DNA of 19,919 bases. Origin: Nitrosopumilaceae archaeon (GTDB taxonomy: Archaea; Thermoproteota; Nitrososphaeria; Nitrososphaerales; Nitrosopumilaceae). Below, one piece after another: positions 6,261-14,652 of the stretch (the stretch's first letter is position 1; each line of letters starts with the position of its first letter). The stretch is from assembly GCA_021296165.1 (NCBI GenBank), contig JAGWAW010000008.1:1-19919 (forward strand), given 5' to 3'. The notes under the pieces are model-generated. The model was not told the origin of the DNA, ran no database searches, and saw only the letters and a program-made list of their open reading frames with translations. The translations under genes were made by a program, and so were the position numbers.

Positions 6261-6347
6261 ATGTCAGGTGAAATGGTTGCCACTCCCGGCTGGAACAATT
6301 TTGACTACACCCATGAAAAACAAAATTCGGGAGAATGCGCTCCATGA
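6261..6347 (+). CDS. Possible 28-aa small protein or leader peptide upstream of gins23
   Basis: The ATG at 6261 opens a frame of 28 codons (begins MSGEMVATPGWNNFDYTHEK) that ends in a TGA overlapping the second possible start of gins23 (ATG 6344). It begins roughly 10 nt after the predicted transcription start, so it would be the first frame met by ribosomes. It could be a short leader peptide coupling translation to gins23, a real small protein, or chance. No family is recognised. Confidence 0.35.
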   Translation: MSGEMVATPGWNNFDYTHEKQNSGECAP

Positions 6348-6856
6348 GACCCGAGTACATGCTGGAGATCCACCGCATCGGCCACGGGATGAACGACGTC
6401 AAGGCCACCATAAACCGCAACATCGAGCTGCAGGTGGGTGACACCGCCATATCCGGCAAGGAGGGCGAGATGATAAACATACCACTGTGGGTCGGCGAGA
6501 TACTACAGAGGAGCAACTTGGCGGAGCTGGACGTGTCCGACGCGGTGACCGACCTCAAGCAGGCCCTCATAAAGGAGCAGGTCGCCGGCGAGTACCAGAT
6601 GGCCACCCTGGACGAGCGGTTCTACATACGGCTGCGGCACCAGATGAAGGGGCTGGACCGGCACGACCGCGACGGCGTGGAGGGCATAATGATGGAGCTG
6701 GTCCGGATGCGCCGTGGCAAGATAGTGCGCCTGGCCGACTCCAGCCGACTCACCGGCGAGCTCAAGTCAAAGATTACAATAGAGGAGAGGCTGCTCTACG
6801 GGTCGATCAGCCGGCAGGGCGGCGCGTTCGAGGCGATGGTGACCAAGAATGAGTGA
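6335..6856 (+). CDS. gins23: GINS complex subunit, Gins23 (Psf2/Psf3) type
   Basis: GINS joins MCM and a Cdc45/RecJ-like protein in the archaeal replicative helicase. The 173-aa product has a small N-terminal beta-type domain (EGEMINIPLWVGEILQRSNLAELD, about 47-70), followed by a helical domain ending in VRMRRGKIVRLA. The beta-then-helical order is that of Psf2/Psf3-like subunits rather than Sld5/Psf1, so I call Gins23. The location directly before mcm supports this, as the gins23-mcm pair is known from Crenarchaeota. The ATG at 6335 is the most upstream start in frame; ATG 6344 (MRPEYMLE) is equally possible. The stop overlaps the mcm start, so the two are translationally coupled. Confidence 0.85.
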   Translation: MRSMRPEYMLEIHRIGHGMNDVKATINRNIELQVGDTAISGKEGEMINIPLWVGEILQRSNLAELDVSDAVTDLKQALIKEQVAGEYQMATLDERFYIRLRHQMKGLDRHDRDGVEGIMMELVRMRRGKIVRLADSSRLTGELKSKITIEERLLYGSISRQGGAFEAMVTKNE

Positions 6857-8939
6857 GACCGAGACCGCCGAGTACACCGACGACGGCCTCTCTGACGCCG
6901 TCAAGATGTTCCTGTCCCGCCACAAGGAACGGGACGGCAGCTACAAGTATCTGGACCAGATAGACGGCATGATGCCCAAGGGCGCCAAGTACATCGTCAT
7001 AGACTACAACGACCTGGTTGTCGAACCCAAGATAGAGAGGCACTTCCACCGGGAGCCGGATCGAATACTGGATGCCTTCGCCCGGGCCATCGGGGACGTG
7101 CTGCGGACCAGGTTCCCCGGGTACGCCGAGAGCATAAGGGGTTCGATACGGGCGCGCATCGCCAACTTCCCGCTCCATCGCAGCCTCCGGCAGATAAACG
7201 CCGAGACCATAGGCCGCATAACCAGCGTCTCGGGGATGGTGGTCCGCGCCTCCGAGGTCAAGCCCCTGGCCCAGGAGCTGGTATACAGGTGCCCGGACAA
7301 CCACAAGACCACCGCCATGCAGACCCAGGGGATGACGGTCAACACGCCGGCAGTCTGCGCCAACTCCGACTGCAAGCACCGCAACCTCACCATGATCCCC
7401 AAGGAGAGCCACTTCATCGACTTTCAGATACTGCGGTTGCAGGAGCTACCCGAGGACCTGCCGCCGGGCCAGATACCCCACTACATAGACATCAACATAA
7501 AGCAGGACCTGGTGGACAATGCCCGCCCCGGGGACCGCGTCATACTGACCGGGGTGGTCAGAATAGAGCAGGAGCCGGTAAGGGGCGTCGCGCAGGGAAA
7601 CAGCGGGCTGCACCGCCTCCGCATAGAGGGCAACAACATCGAATTTTTGGGTGGCAGGGGTTCCAAGACCGCCCGCAAGATAGAGCGGGAGGAGATATCC
7701 CCCGAGGAGGAGAAGATAATCCAGGGGCTGGTGCACAGCCCCGGCATATACGAGAGGCTGGTGGAGTCCTTCGCCCCGCACATCACCGAGCACCAGACCG
7801 TAAAGGAGGCCATCCTGCTGCTGATAGTCGGATCCAACCAGAGGCAGCTGGCCGACGGCACCAAGAGCCGGGGGGACATCAACATCTTTCTGGTCGGGGA
7901 CCCCGGAACGGCCAAGTCCGAGATGCTCAAGTTCTGCGCCCGGATAGCGCCCCGGGGGCTGTACACCAGCGGGCGGGGGAGCACGGCAGCCGGCCTGACG
8001 GCCGCCGTCGTGAAGGACAAGACCGGCATGATGATGCTGGAGGCCGGCGCCGTAGTCCTGGGCGACCAGGGGATGGTCTGCATAGACGAGTTCGACAAGA
8101 TGAAGCCCGAGGACAGCTCGGCCCTGCACGAGGTCATGGAGCAGCAGTCGGCCAGCATAGCCAAGGGCGGCATAGTCGCCACGCTCAACGCCCGCACCTC
8201 CATACTGGCCGCCGCCAACCCCATCGGCGGCCGGTACGACACCTTCAAGACCATAATAGACAACGTCAGGACGCCCATCCCCCTCCTGACCCGCTTTGAT
8301 CTGATATTCATAATACGGGACGTGGCCTCGGTGCAGCGGGACGAGCGGATAGCCCGGCACATACTGGCCCGGCACACCAACCGGGGGTTCTCCAACCGTA
8401 ACGCCATCGACCCGGACATCCTGACCAAGTACTTTGCGTACTCCAAGCGGTTCCGGCCGGAGATGACCGCCGAGGCCGAGAAGGTCATACTCAAGTACTA
8501 TCTGGACATGCGAAAGGGCGAGTCCAGCGAGACCATAAACGCCACCCCCCGGCAGCTGGAGGGGATAATACGGCTCTCGACGGCCCGCGCCCGGCTGCTC
8601 ATGAAGGACACGGTGGATACCGAGGACGCCGAGCGCGCCATATACCTGCTGAACCGCTCGCTGGAGGAGGCCGGGTATGACCGGGAGGCCGGCAAGGTGG
8701 ACATCATGGTGCTGCACGGCAAGGGCAGCGAGAGGCTGACCAAGCTGCAGCTCTTCATGGACATACTCAAGAGCCTAGAGGGCGACAGTAAGATACCCGT
8801 CTCCGAGGAGGATCTGCTGGCCGAGCTGGTCAAGACCGACAAGTTCGACATGGACGGCGCGCGGGACTACCTGAGGAAGATAAAGCGGGAGGGAAATATT
8901 TATGAGCCCAAGTCCGGCCACTACAACACTGCATTATGA
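6849..8939 (+). CDS. mcm: Replicative DNA helicase MCM
   Basis: MCM forms the hexameric 3'-5' helicase that unwinds the replication fork. The 696-aa protein has an N-terminal OB/zinc region with ligands C148 and H152 (CPDNH) and C170 and C175 (CANSDC), a CCCH set. The AAA+ core has Walker A GDPGTAKS (350-357), Walker B DEFD (413-416), a sensor-1 region AAANP and the arginine-finger motif LLTRFD (R482). A winged-helix-like tail ends the protein (about 630-696). Length is normal and there is no intein. The start overlaps the gins23 stop by 8 bp, and the stop overlaps the hel308 start as ATGA, so the three genes form one translational unit. Confidence 0.97.
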   Translation: MSETETAEYTDDGLSDAVKMFLSRHKERDGSYKYLDQIDGMMPKGAKYIVIDYNDLVVEPKIERHFHREPDRILDAFARAIGDVLRTRFPGYAESIRGSIRARIANFPLHRSLRQINAETIGRITSVSGMVVRASEVKPLAQELVYRCPDNHKTTAMQTQGMTVNTPAVCANSDCKHRNLTMIPKESHFIDFQILRLQELPEDLPPGQIPHYIDINIKQDLVDNARPGDRVILTGVVRIEQEPVRGVAQGNSGLHRLRIEGNNIEFLGGRGSKTARKIEREEISPEEEKIIQGLVHSPGIYERLVESFAPHITEHQTVKEAILLLIVGSNQRQLADGTKSRGDINIFLVGDPGTAKSEMLKFCARIAPRGLYTSGRGSTAAGLTAAVVKDKTGMMMLEAGAVVLGDQGMVCIDEFDKMKPEDSSALHEVMEQQSASIAKGGIVATLNARTSILAAANPIGGRYDTFKTIIDNVRTPIPLLTRFDLIFIIRDVASVQRDERIARHILARHTNRGFSNRNAIDPDILTKYFAYSKRFRPEMTAEAEKVILKYYLDMRKGESSETINATPRQLEGIIRLSTARARLLMKDTVDTEDAERAIYLLNRSLEEAGYDREAGKVDIMVLHGKGSERLTKLQLFMDILKSLEGDSKIPVSEEDLLAELVKTDKFDMDGARDYLRKIKREGNIYEPKSGHYNTAL

Positions 8940-11014
8940 GGGCTTCTGATCTTGGCCTCTCTCAGGAGTCGACCGACTGCATAGTAAGGTACGGCGCAGA
9001 GACGCTGTACGAGCCACAGGCCACCGCAGTGGAGGCGGGGCTGCTGGAGGGCCGGAGCGTACTGGTGGCGGCGCCCACCGCCAGCGGAAAGAGCCTGGTG
9101 GCCATTTTAGCCATGCTGGCCATGCTGGAGGGCGGCGGCCGGCGGGCCGTCTACCTGAGCCCGCTGCGGGCGCTGGTCTCCGAGAAGCGTATCGAGTTCG
9201 CCGCCATGGGAAAGGCGCTCTCCCGCGCCGTAAAGGTCTCCGCGTCCACCGGCGACCTCAACGCCCGGGACCGGCTGGTGGGCAACGTCATGTGCATGAC
9301 CAACGAGAGAATGGACCTGGCCCTGCGGAAGGGCGAGTCGTGGTTGGAGGAGGTGGACCTGGTCATCGCCGACGAGATACATATGGTGGGCGACCCCTTC
9401 CGTGGGCCCACCCTGGAGATGGTGCTGACCCTGCTGAACGACGGCAACCGGCAGATGGTGGGGCTCTCGGCCACCATATCCAACGCCCCCGAGATCGCCC
9501 GGTGGCTGGACTGCCGGCTGGTCAGCAGCACCTGGAGGCCCGTAAAGCTCACCGAGGGCGTGTACGACGGCTCGCGCGTGGAGATGGCCGGCGGCGCCGG
9601 GTTCGAGGTGCGGTCCAGTTCCCGGGGAGCGGCCGTGGACCTGGCGCTGGACAGCGTTGCCAAGGGGGGCCAGGCGCTGATATTCGTGAACACGCGAAAG
9701 GGAGCCCCCTCGCAGGCGGGCAGGGCGGCGGCGGCCGTCTCCCGCATGCTGGAGCCCGACCACAAAAAGGAGCTGCAGGCCATATCCGGGAGGGTGATCA
9801 AGAACGGCGAGAACACCGGGCTGGCCGACGAGCTGGCCGCCCTGATCGGGAAGGGCGTGGCATTCCACCACGCCGGCCTCAACGAGAAGTGCCGCCGCCT
9901 CGTGGAGGACGGCTTCCGGGCGGGGCACATCCGGGTGCTGGCCGCCACCCCCACCCTGGCCGCCGGCGTCAACCTGCCCGCCCGACGGGTCGTGATAGCC
10001 AGCCTGGGCCGGTACGACGGCCGGTACGGCCGGAACATGCCCATCAGCGTGATGGAGTACAAGCAGTTCTGCGGCAGGGCCGGGCGGCCCCAGTACGACG
10101 ACATAGGCGAGGCCATCGCGGTGGCCGAGGGGGACCCCCGGGAGGCGATGGAGCGGTATGTCCTGGGGGAGCCCGAGAGGGTGGAGTCGGCCCTGCACCA
10201 CCGCCTGGGGGTGCACGCCCTGAGCCTGGTGGTCGCCGAGCCGGGCATCACCGCCGACGCCCTCCAGATATTCTTCGACGGCACGCTGGGAGGCGCCCAG
10301 CGGGGGAGTATGGAGATGTCCGAGCCACTGCGCGACCTGGAAAGGCTGGGGATGGTGGAAACATACGGCAAGAGGTACTCGGCCACCAGGCTGGGGGAGA
10401 TCACCAACAGGCTGTACCTGGAACCGGAGACGGCCGTCAGGTTCCTGGAGGTGGTGGAGAGTGCGGCAGGGGGGCAGCACACCCTGACGTTCCTGTACGA
10501 GATCATGTCATGCTCGGAGTTCTTTCCGGTGCTGCCCCTGCGCGTCGCCCAGCGGGGCGCCGCATACAAACTGGTGGAGAGGTACGGCGACCAGGCCGTC
10601 TGGTACGTGGATCCGGAGGATGTCTCGCGGAGCCTGCTGGGCCTGTTTGGCTGGATAGACGAGGAGACCGAACAGGAGATATCGGAGCGGTACGGCATCG
10701 AGTCGGGGGACACGCACCGCGCCGTCGAGTCGGCGCGGTGGCTGCTCCGGTCCATGGCTGACATAGCCACGTACGCCCGCCTGCCGGACGTGCACAGGGA
10801 GCTGGAGACGCTCCGCACCCGGGTCATATACGGAGTGCGCAAGGAGCTGGTGCCCCTGGTGTCCATAAGGGACGTGGGACGGGTGCGCGCCAGGGCACTG
10901 TACCGGGCCGGCGCCAGGAGCCCGGCGGACGTGGCCGCCATGCCCCTGGACAGGATACGGTCCGTGTGCAGGGTGGGCCCGGGCGCGGCCCGGCGCATCC
11001 AGTCGGGACGGTGA
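8936..11014 (+). CDS. hel308: Hel308/Hjm-type superfamily 2 DNA helicase
   Basis: Hel308 is a 3'-5' helicase that acts on stalled or branched replication forks. In 692 aa the full motif set is visible: Q-motif region LYEPQ (24-28), motif I APTASGKS (46-53), motif II DEIH (146-149), motif III SAT (178-180) and motif VI QFCGRAGR (377-384). A winged-helix and ratchet region follow, and a C-terminal helix-hairpin-helix segment (about 640-690, with IRDVGRVRARALYRAG and then RVGPGAARRI) matches domain 5. Length is typical. It is coupled to mcm by an ATGA overlap. Placing the fork-repair helicase in the same unit as the replicative helicase suggests co-expression. Confidence 0.94.
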   Translation: MRASDLGLSQESTDCIVRYGAETLYEPQATAVEAGLLEGRSVLVAAPTASGKSLVAILAMLAMLEGGGRRAVYLSPLRALVSEKRIEFAAMGKALSRAVKVSASTGDLNARDRLVGNVMCMTNERMDLALRKGESWLEEVDLVIADEIHMVGDPFRGPTLEMVLTLLNDGNRQMVGLSATISNAPEIARWLDCRLVSSTWRPVKLTEGVYDGSRVEMAGGAGFEVRSSSRGAAVDLALDSVAKGGQALIFVNTRKGAPSQAGRAAAAVSRMLEPDHKKELQAISGRVIKNGENTGLADELAALIGKGVAFHHAGLNEKCRRLVEDGFRAGHIRVLAATPTLAAGVNLPARRVVIASLGRYDGRYGRNMPISVMEYKQFCGRAGRPQYDDIGEAIAVAEGDPREAMERYVLGEPERVESALHHRLGVHALSLVVAEPGITADALQIFFDGTLGGAQRGSMEMSEPLRDLERLGMVETYGKRYSATRLGEITNRLYLEPETAVRFLEVVESAAGGQHTLTFLYEIMSCSEFFPVLPLRVAQRGAAYKLVERYGDQAVWYVDPEDVSRSLLGLFGWIDEETEQEISERYGIESGDTHRAVESARWLLRSMADIATYARLPDVHRELETLRTRVIYGVRKELVPLVSIRDVGRVRARALYRAGARSPADVAAMPLDRIRSVCRVGPGAARRIQSGR

Positions 11015-11018
11015 GGGG

Positions 11019-12011
11019 GTGGACCCATACGCGCACCTAATGTTTGGAGGAGCGGGCGCCGGAGCGGCGTTCCTGGCGGTGTACCTCATGGTGCCCCCCC
11101 TGGCGCGGCGCCTGGAGGCTAGGGGCATGTGCGTCCCCGACGTCATGAAGAAGGGTTGTCCGCCGGTGGCCCGGCCCGGTGGCCCGGCCATACTGGCGGG
11201 GCTGGCGGCCGGATGTATCCCCCTGGCATGGCACGCGGGCGGCTGGGGCGTGCCGGCCATGCTGCTCACCATCTCAGCGGCATGCGCCATAGGATACGTG
11301 GACGACCGGCGGGTCATGGCGGGGTGGTTCAAGCCGGTGGCCCTCTGCGCCGCGGCCCTGCCCCTGATACTGGCCGGTCCGTACGACACCTCGCTGGAGT
11401 TCCCGCTGTTCGGGGCCGTCCACATCCCCGTGCTGTACCTGGGCGTGATACTGGCGGTGGTGTCGACCACCGGCAACACCGTAAACTCCATAGACGTGAT
11501 GAACGGGGTGGCCAGCGGGTACGTGGCCATGGCGGCGGGGGCCGTCTGCGTCGTGCTGGCCGTACTGGGCCGCTGGGACGCGCTGGCTTTTGGAGCGGTG
11601 CTGCTGGCCGCGTCCCTGGCATTCTACAGGTACCACCGCCTGCCCAGCCGGATATTCCCCGGAGACTCCGGGGCGCTGGCGCTGGGCGTGACGTACGGGT
11701 GCCTGGCCATATACGGCGGGGTGGAGGTGGTCGCTGCCGTGGCCATGCTGCCGGCCATCGCCAACTCGTTCTTCTTCCTGCACAGCGTGCGCCGCATAGT
11801 GGAGCACCGGCAGATAGGCCGCGCCGCCGTGGTCCGGGACGACTCGCTGAGGCTGGGCGACTCCGGCGACCCCGGCGCCCCCGTTACGCTGGTTCGCCTC
11901 ATACTGCGCCGCGGCCCGATGACCGAGGCGCAGGTGGTGCGGGAGATATTCAGGCTGGGCGCCTTCTCGTCCGGGCTGGCCGTCCTCACCGGCCTCATGA
12001 TGGTATCATGA
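11019..12011 (+). CDS. Glycosyltransferase family 4 / MraY-GPT-type membrane sugar-1-phosphate transferase
   Basis: Members transfer a sugar-1-phosphate from a UDP-sugar to a polyprenyl phosphate, the first step in building lipid-linked glycans; in archaea this probably serves N-glycosylation of surface proteins. The 330-aa product has about ten membrane segments and the family motifs: ARPGGPAILAG (51-61) in place of PHxGG, VDD (94-96), NSIDVMNG (156-163) and FPGDSGALALG (213-223). The donor sugar cannot be determined. The GTG at 11019 lies 4 bp after the hel308 stop; an in-frame ATG at 11040 is an alternative start. The stop overlaps the next small gene as ATGA. A membrane glycan enzyme in a replication cluster is unexpected. 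Confidence 0.88.
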   Translation: MDPYAHLMFGGAGAGAAFLAVYLMVPPLARRLEARGMCVPDVMKKGCPPVARPGGPAILAGLAAGCIPLAWHAGGWGVPAMLLTISAACAIGYVDDRRVMAGWFKPVALCAAALPLILAGPYDTSLEFPLFGAVHIPVLYLGVILAVVSTTGNTVNSIDVMNGVASGYVAMAAGAVCVVLAVLGRWDALAFGAVLLAASLAFYRYHRLPSRIFPGDSGALALGVTYGCLAIYGGVEVVAAVAMLPAIANSFFFLHSVRRIVEHRQIGRAAVVRDDSLRLGDSGDPGAPVTLVRLILRRGPMTEAQVVREIFRLGAFSSGLAVLTGLMMVS

Positions 12012-12211
12012 GGATCTACGCGCTTCTGGTCGGCATGTGGGCGCTGATAATACTGGGGGGCGGGCTGGCAGTCATGGTGCTAGGCCCGCTGGACTTGGGC
12101 CCGGAGAACGCGGGGCTGAATCCCATAGTCAAGGCAATCGCCGCCGTCCTGATGGTGGTGCTGTGGGTGGTGGTGCTGGTGCGCATGATGAAGTACATCC
12201 TCAGGCGCTGA
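12008..12211 (+). CDS. Small two-helix membrane protein
   Basis: The 67-aa product has two hydrophobic helices (about residues 4-24 and 40-60) joined by a short loop rich in Gly, Pro and Asn (GPLDLGPENAGLNP), and a basic tail (MMKYILRR). No family is recognised. Its ATG overlaps the stop of the preceding transferase gene (ATGA), which is the main support for it being real and for a related job at the membrane. It is the last gene of the gins23-mcm cluster. Confidence 0.6.
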   Translation: MRIYALLVGMWALIILGGGLAVMVLGPLDLGPENAGLNPIVKAIAAVLMVVLWVVVLVRMMKYILRR

Positions 12212-12265
12212 GGCCCCCATCCCATCAATCCCAAAGATACGGGGGACATCCCATGATGAGGCAGA

Positions 12266-12535
12266 TCATGCGCCGAGGTTCCAGGGCCGGCCCCGCAGGG
12301 TCACCTTCTCGGGCAGGCCCTGCAGGCCCCGCAGGTGGTCCATCTCGGCGGCGCGGTTCCGCAGATCATCTGGCAGCAGCACGGGTATCCCCTCAGATAT
12401 CATGTAGAAGCGGCCGCACTCTGTGCAGTACAGGACTCCCTCCATGATGGGGTCGGCCCCCCCGTCCCCGTGCAGCTCCAACGGGTGGTGCTTGTCCATG
12501 GGGCAGGCCAGCATGTCCAGGAATGACTTGTTCAT
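12266..12535 (-). CDS. Trm112-like zinc-binding protein
   Basis: Trm112 proteins activate several methyltransferases acting on tRNA, rRNA and translation factors. The 89-aa product starts FLDMLACPMDKHHPLEL and later has LYCTECGRFYMISEGIPVLLPDD, the hallmark LLP(D/E) segment. Three of the usual four cysteines are present (C11, C37, C40); the second position of the first pair is Asp (CPMD), so the zinc site is altered or lost. The ATG overlaps the stop of the oxidoreductase gene (ATGA), putting it last in the aminotransferase cluster. The partner enzyme is not visible here. Confidence 0.82.
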   Translation of the reverse strand: MNKSFLDMLACPMDKHHPLELHGDGGADPIMEGVLYCTECGRFYMISEGIPVLLPDDLRNRAAEMDHLRGLQGLPEKVTLRGRPWNLGA

Positions 12536-13467
12536 CGCAGATCCAGATACACGGGAACTCCCCGCCTCCCCGATAAAAGCGCAGCTTTGGCTATCTCGGT
12601 GACGCAGACAGCCTCGTGCGGTGTCACCACATTGTGGTCCCCGCCTGCCGCCGCCCCCAAGAACGCCGCAATCTCGCCGGCCAGCGGCTCCCCCTCAGAG
12701 GTGGGCACCGGCTCGCCGTCCACCCGGACCGTCCTCTCCACAAAGTCACCGGTGACCACCGCCTCGGCGAACGCCGCCCGGAACATACGGGAGCGGCCCG
12801 GCGAGAGCCAGTTGCACGCTATGACGGCGGTGCGGCTGCCCGCGTACCCCAGCATTATGGTGGCAAAGTCCTCATGTGTGTGGGAGACCCGGCCGGACCG
12901 CGCAAAGACCACCTGCGGCATCTCCCCGAAGAGCCAGTTTGCCGTGTCTATGTCGTGGACGGCCGTGTCATATATGATGCCGACGTCCTTGATATGGAGT
13001 GGTATGCGGTTCTCCCGGTGGAACTCCAGCAGGACGAGCTTGCCGTACCTGTCGCGCGCCACTATGTCGCGGATCGACTCCACCGCCGGGTTGAACCGCT
13101 CTATGTACCCGCAGGTCAGCACCGTGCCGGCTCGCCGCGCCATGGCCGCCAGCTCCTTTCCCTCGGCCGGCTCGTACGTGAAGGGCTTCTCCAGCAGGAC
13201 GTGCTTGCCGCACCCTATGAGCGTGCGGCCCATCTTGGCGTGGGTGGTGGTGGGAGTGGCCACCACCGCCGCCTCGAATTGCTCCGCGGAGATCATCTCG
13301 TCCAGCGAGGCGTAATGGGGCACGCCGTACCTCTCCCCGTACGTTTTTGCGAGGGCCACGTCCGCGTCGCATATGGCGCACAGCGCCCCGGCGTCATGGA
13401 GAACACGGGCATGGTTCTTGCCCCAGCCGCCCACGCCCACCAGGGCCGCCCGCACGCTATGTATCAT
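12532..13467 (-). CDS. Gfo/Idh/MocA-family NAD(P)-dependent oxidoreductase, possibly a UDP-sugar 3-dehydrogenase
   Basis: The 311-aa product has an N-terminal Rossmann fold (GVGGWG, 11-16), the signature EKPF with its conserved lysine (93-96), and the pair HD (171-172) in DTAVHDIDTANWLFGE. The segment GYIERFNPAVESI (about 120-132) resembles enzymes of the UDP-N-acetylglucosamine 3-dehydrogenase type, so a role in making an amino sugar is a reasonable guess. The start is ATG 13467 because it overlaps the aminotransferase stop (ATGA) and lies just before the Rossmann fold. The frame remains open upstream through the antisense of the aminotransferase gene, but that is not coding. The combination with an aminotransferase fits 3-keto-sugar amination, though the partner looks like a branched-chain aminotransferase. 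Confidence 0.9.
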   Translation of the reverse strand: MIHSVRAALVGVGGWGKNHARVLHDAGALCAICDADVALAKTYGERYGVPHYASLDEMISAEQFEAAVVATPTTTHAKMGRTLIGCGKHVLLEKPFTYEPAEGKELAAMARRAGTVLTCGYIERFNPAVESIRDIVARDRYGKLVLLEFHRENRIPLHIKDVGIIYDTAVHDIDTANWLFGEMPQVVFARSGRVSHTHEDFATIMLGYAGSRTAVIACNWLSPGRSRMFRAAFAEAVVTGDFVERTVRVDGEPVPTSEGEPLAGEIAAFLGAAAGGDHNVVTPHEAVCVTEIAKAALLSGRRGVPVYLDLR

Positions 13468-14384
13468 GCTGGGTACACCGGGGTGAGCCATCCGTCGGAT
13501 GCGTTCCCCCGTCCGGCTACCGCGTCGGCGTACGCCTCCATTATGGAGCGGGTGACCGGTCCGGGTCCCTGGCCTACGGCGCGGCCCCCCACCGAGGTTA
13601 TGGGCACCACCTCGGCCGCCGTGCCCGTCAGGAAGATCTCCTCGGAGGTGTGCAGCTCGCCGGGTGAGACGCGGCGGAACTCGGCGGGTATGCCCAAGCT
13701 CTTGGCCAGCCGCACCACCGTATCCCGGGTGATGCCGTCCAGCGCCGAGGAGGCGCGGTCGGGTGTGATCAGGCGGCCATCCTGGACGAGAAAGATGTTG
13801 GCCCCCGGCGCCTCGCTGACGTTGCCGGCCTGGTCCAGCATTATGGCCTCCTCGTAGCCGCTCTTCTGCGCCTCGATTGTGGCGTATATGGAGTTGAGAT
13901 AGTTGCCGGACATCTTGGCCTGGGTTGGGGTGGAGGCGTCGTTGAACCGCCGGCACGACACCACCCCTACCGATATCCCCCCGTTGTTGAAGAGCTTGTC
14001 CAGCGGGAACACGATTACGGCGAATCTGGTGGGCGCCTCCGGCCTGACGTACAGGCTTATGCCCCACTCCCCCACGAAGAAGAAGGGTCGGATGTATGTG
14101 GACTCCCGAAGTCCGTTTCGGGCGCACGTTCCGGTTATCGCCCGGGCTATATCATCGTCGGTGTACGTGGTCGCCATGTCATAGAACGAGCCGGAGCGCT
14201 TCAGGCGCCGTATGTGGTCGGCCAGCCGGAATACGTACAGGTTGTCCCCGTTCCAGTACGCCCGGATCCCCTCGAAGGCCGCCGTGCCGTAATGGAGTGC
14301 GTGCGTGGTGACGGGCACCGTCGCCTCGCTCAAGTCGACGAACTTGCCGTCCAGCCAGACGGTGCGGCAGGGCGTGACTCCCAT
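13464..14384 (-). CDS. ilvE: Branched-chain amino acid aminotransferase (PLP fold type IV)
   Basis: The enzyme moves the amino group between glutamate and Val, Leu or Ile keto acids. From ATG 14384 the protein has 306 aa. It begins with the family's TVWLDGKFVDLSEATVPV, then HALHYGTAAFEGIRAY. The PLP-binding lysine is K157 in AKMSGNYLNS, followed by GYEEAIMLDQAGNVSEAPGANIFLV and the C-terminal LTGTAAEVVPI. Length fits BCAT. An in-frame TTG at 14405 would add seven residues; the ATG is preferred because a TATA-like box lies about 30 bp before it and the family's conserved N-terminus starts just after. It heads a cluster with the oxidoreductase and the Trm112-like gene. Confidence 0.93.
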   Translation of the reverse strand: MGVTPCRTVWLDGKFVDLSEATVPVTTHALHYGTAAFEGIRAYWNGDNLYVFRLADHIRRLKRSGSFYDMATTYTDDDIARAITGTCARNGLRESTYIRPFFFVGEWGISLYVRPEAPTRFAVIVFPLDKLFNNGGISVGVVSCRRFNDASTPTQAKMSGNYLNSIYATIEAQKSGYEEAIMLDQAGNVSEAPGANIFLVQDGRLITPDRASSALDGITRDTVVRLAKSLGIPAEFRRVSPGELHTSEEIFLTGTAAEVVPITSVGGRAVGQGPGPVTRSIMEAYADAVAGRGNASDGWLTPVYPA

Positions 14385-14408
14385 GGCGGGGTGACGAGGC
14401 GCCAAACA

Positions 14409-14418
14409 GTATTAATGT
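14409..14418 (-). promoter_or_regulatory. TATA-like promoter of the aminotransferase cluster
   Basis: CATTAATACT on the minus strand is centred about 30 bp before ATG 14384 in otherwise GC-rich DNA. Confidence 0.45.
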
Positions 14419-14622
14419 TGAGACGCATATTCAGTCCTCGTGAATTTTGGGCGCGCCGCCCGCATTCCTGACGCCGGCGCGCGCCGCCACCGGCGTCAAT
14501 GTCGATGCGCGCCGCACCACGACGCAACGCGCCGGGGTCTGCTCGGATCTGCGCGGAGTACCCTCACGCCAGCACCATGAGCGGCGGGCATGCCAGACAC
14601 GCCAGGCGGCAAGGCCCGCCCC

Positions 14623-14632
14623 CCTTTTATCG
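14623..14632 (+). promoter_or_regulatory. TATA-like promoter of the RadB-like gene
   Basis: CCTTTTATCG is the only AT-rich patch near the start, centred about 26 bp before ATG 14653, which implies a leaderless transcript. It also argues against the in-frame ATG at 14590, which would lie upstream of the promoter. Confidence 0.45.
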
Positions 14633-14652
14633 GGCGCGGGCCACCGCATGTC

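Noticed and set aside
7446..8717. Long minus-strand open frame across mcm
   Set aside because: It is a shadow frame in GC-rich DNA; the plus strand encodes an intact MCM with every catalytic motif.
9151..11028. 625-codon minus-strand open frame across hel308
   Set aside because: Composition is Ser/Arg/Pro-rich as expected for an antisense frame, no family motif is seen, and the plus strand encodes a complete Hel308.
12532..14127. 531-codon open frame that would extend the oxidoreductase N-terminus
   Set aside because: The added part is the antisense of the aminotransferase gene, has no family resemblance, and the Rossmann fold starts right after ATG 13467, which overlaps the aminotransferase stop.
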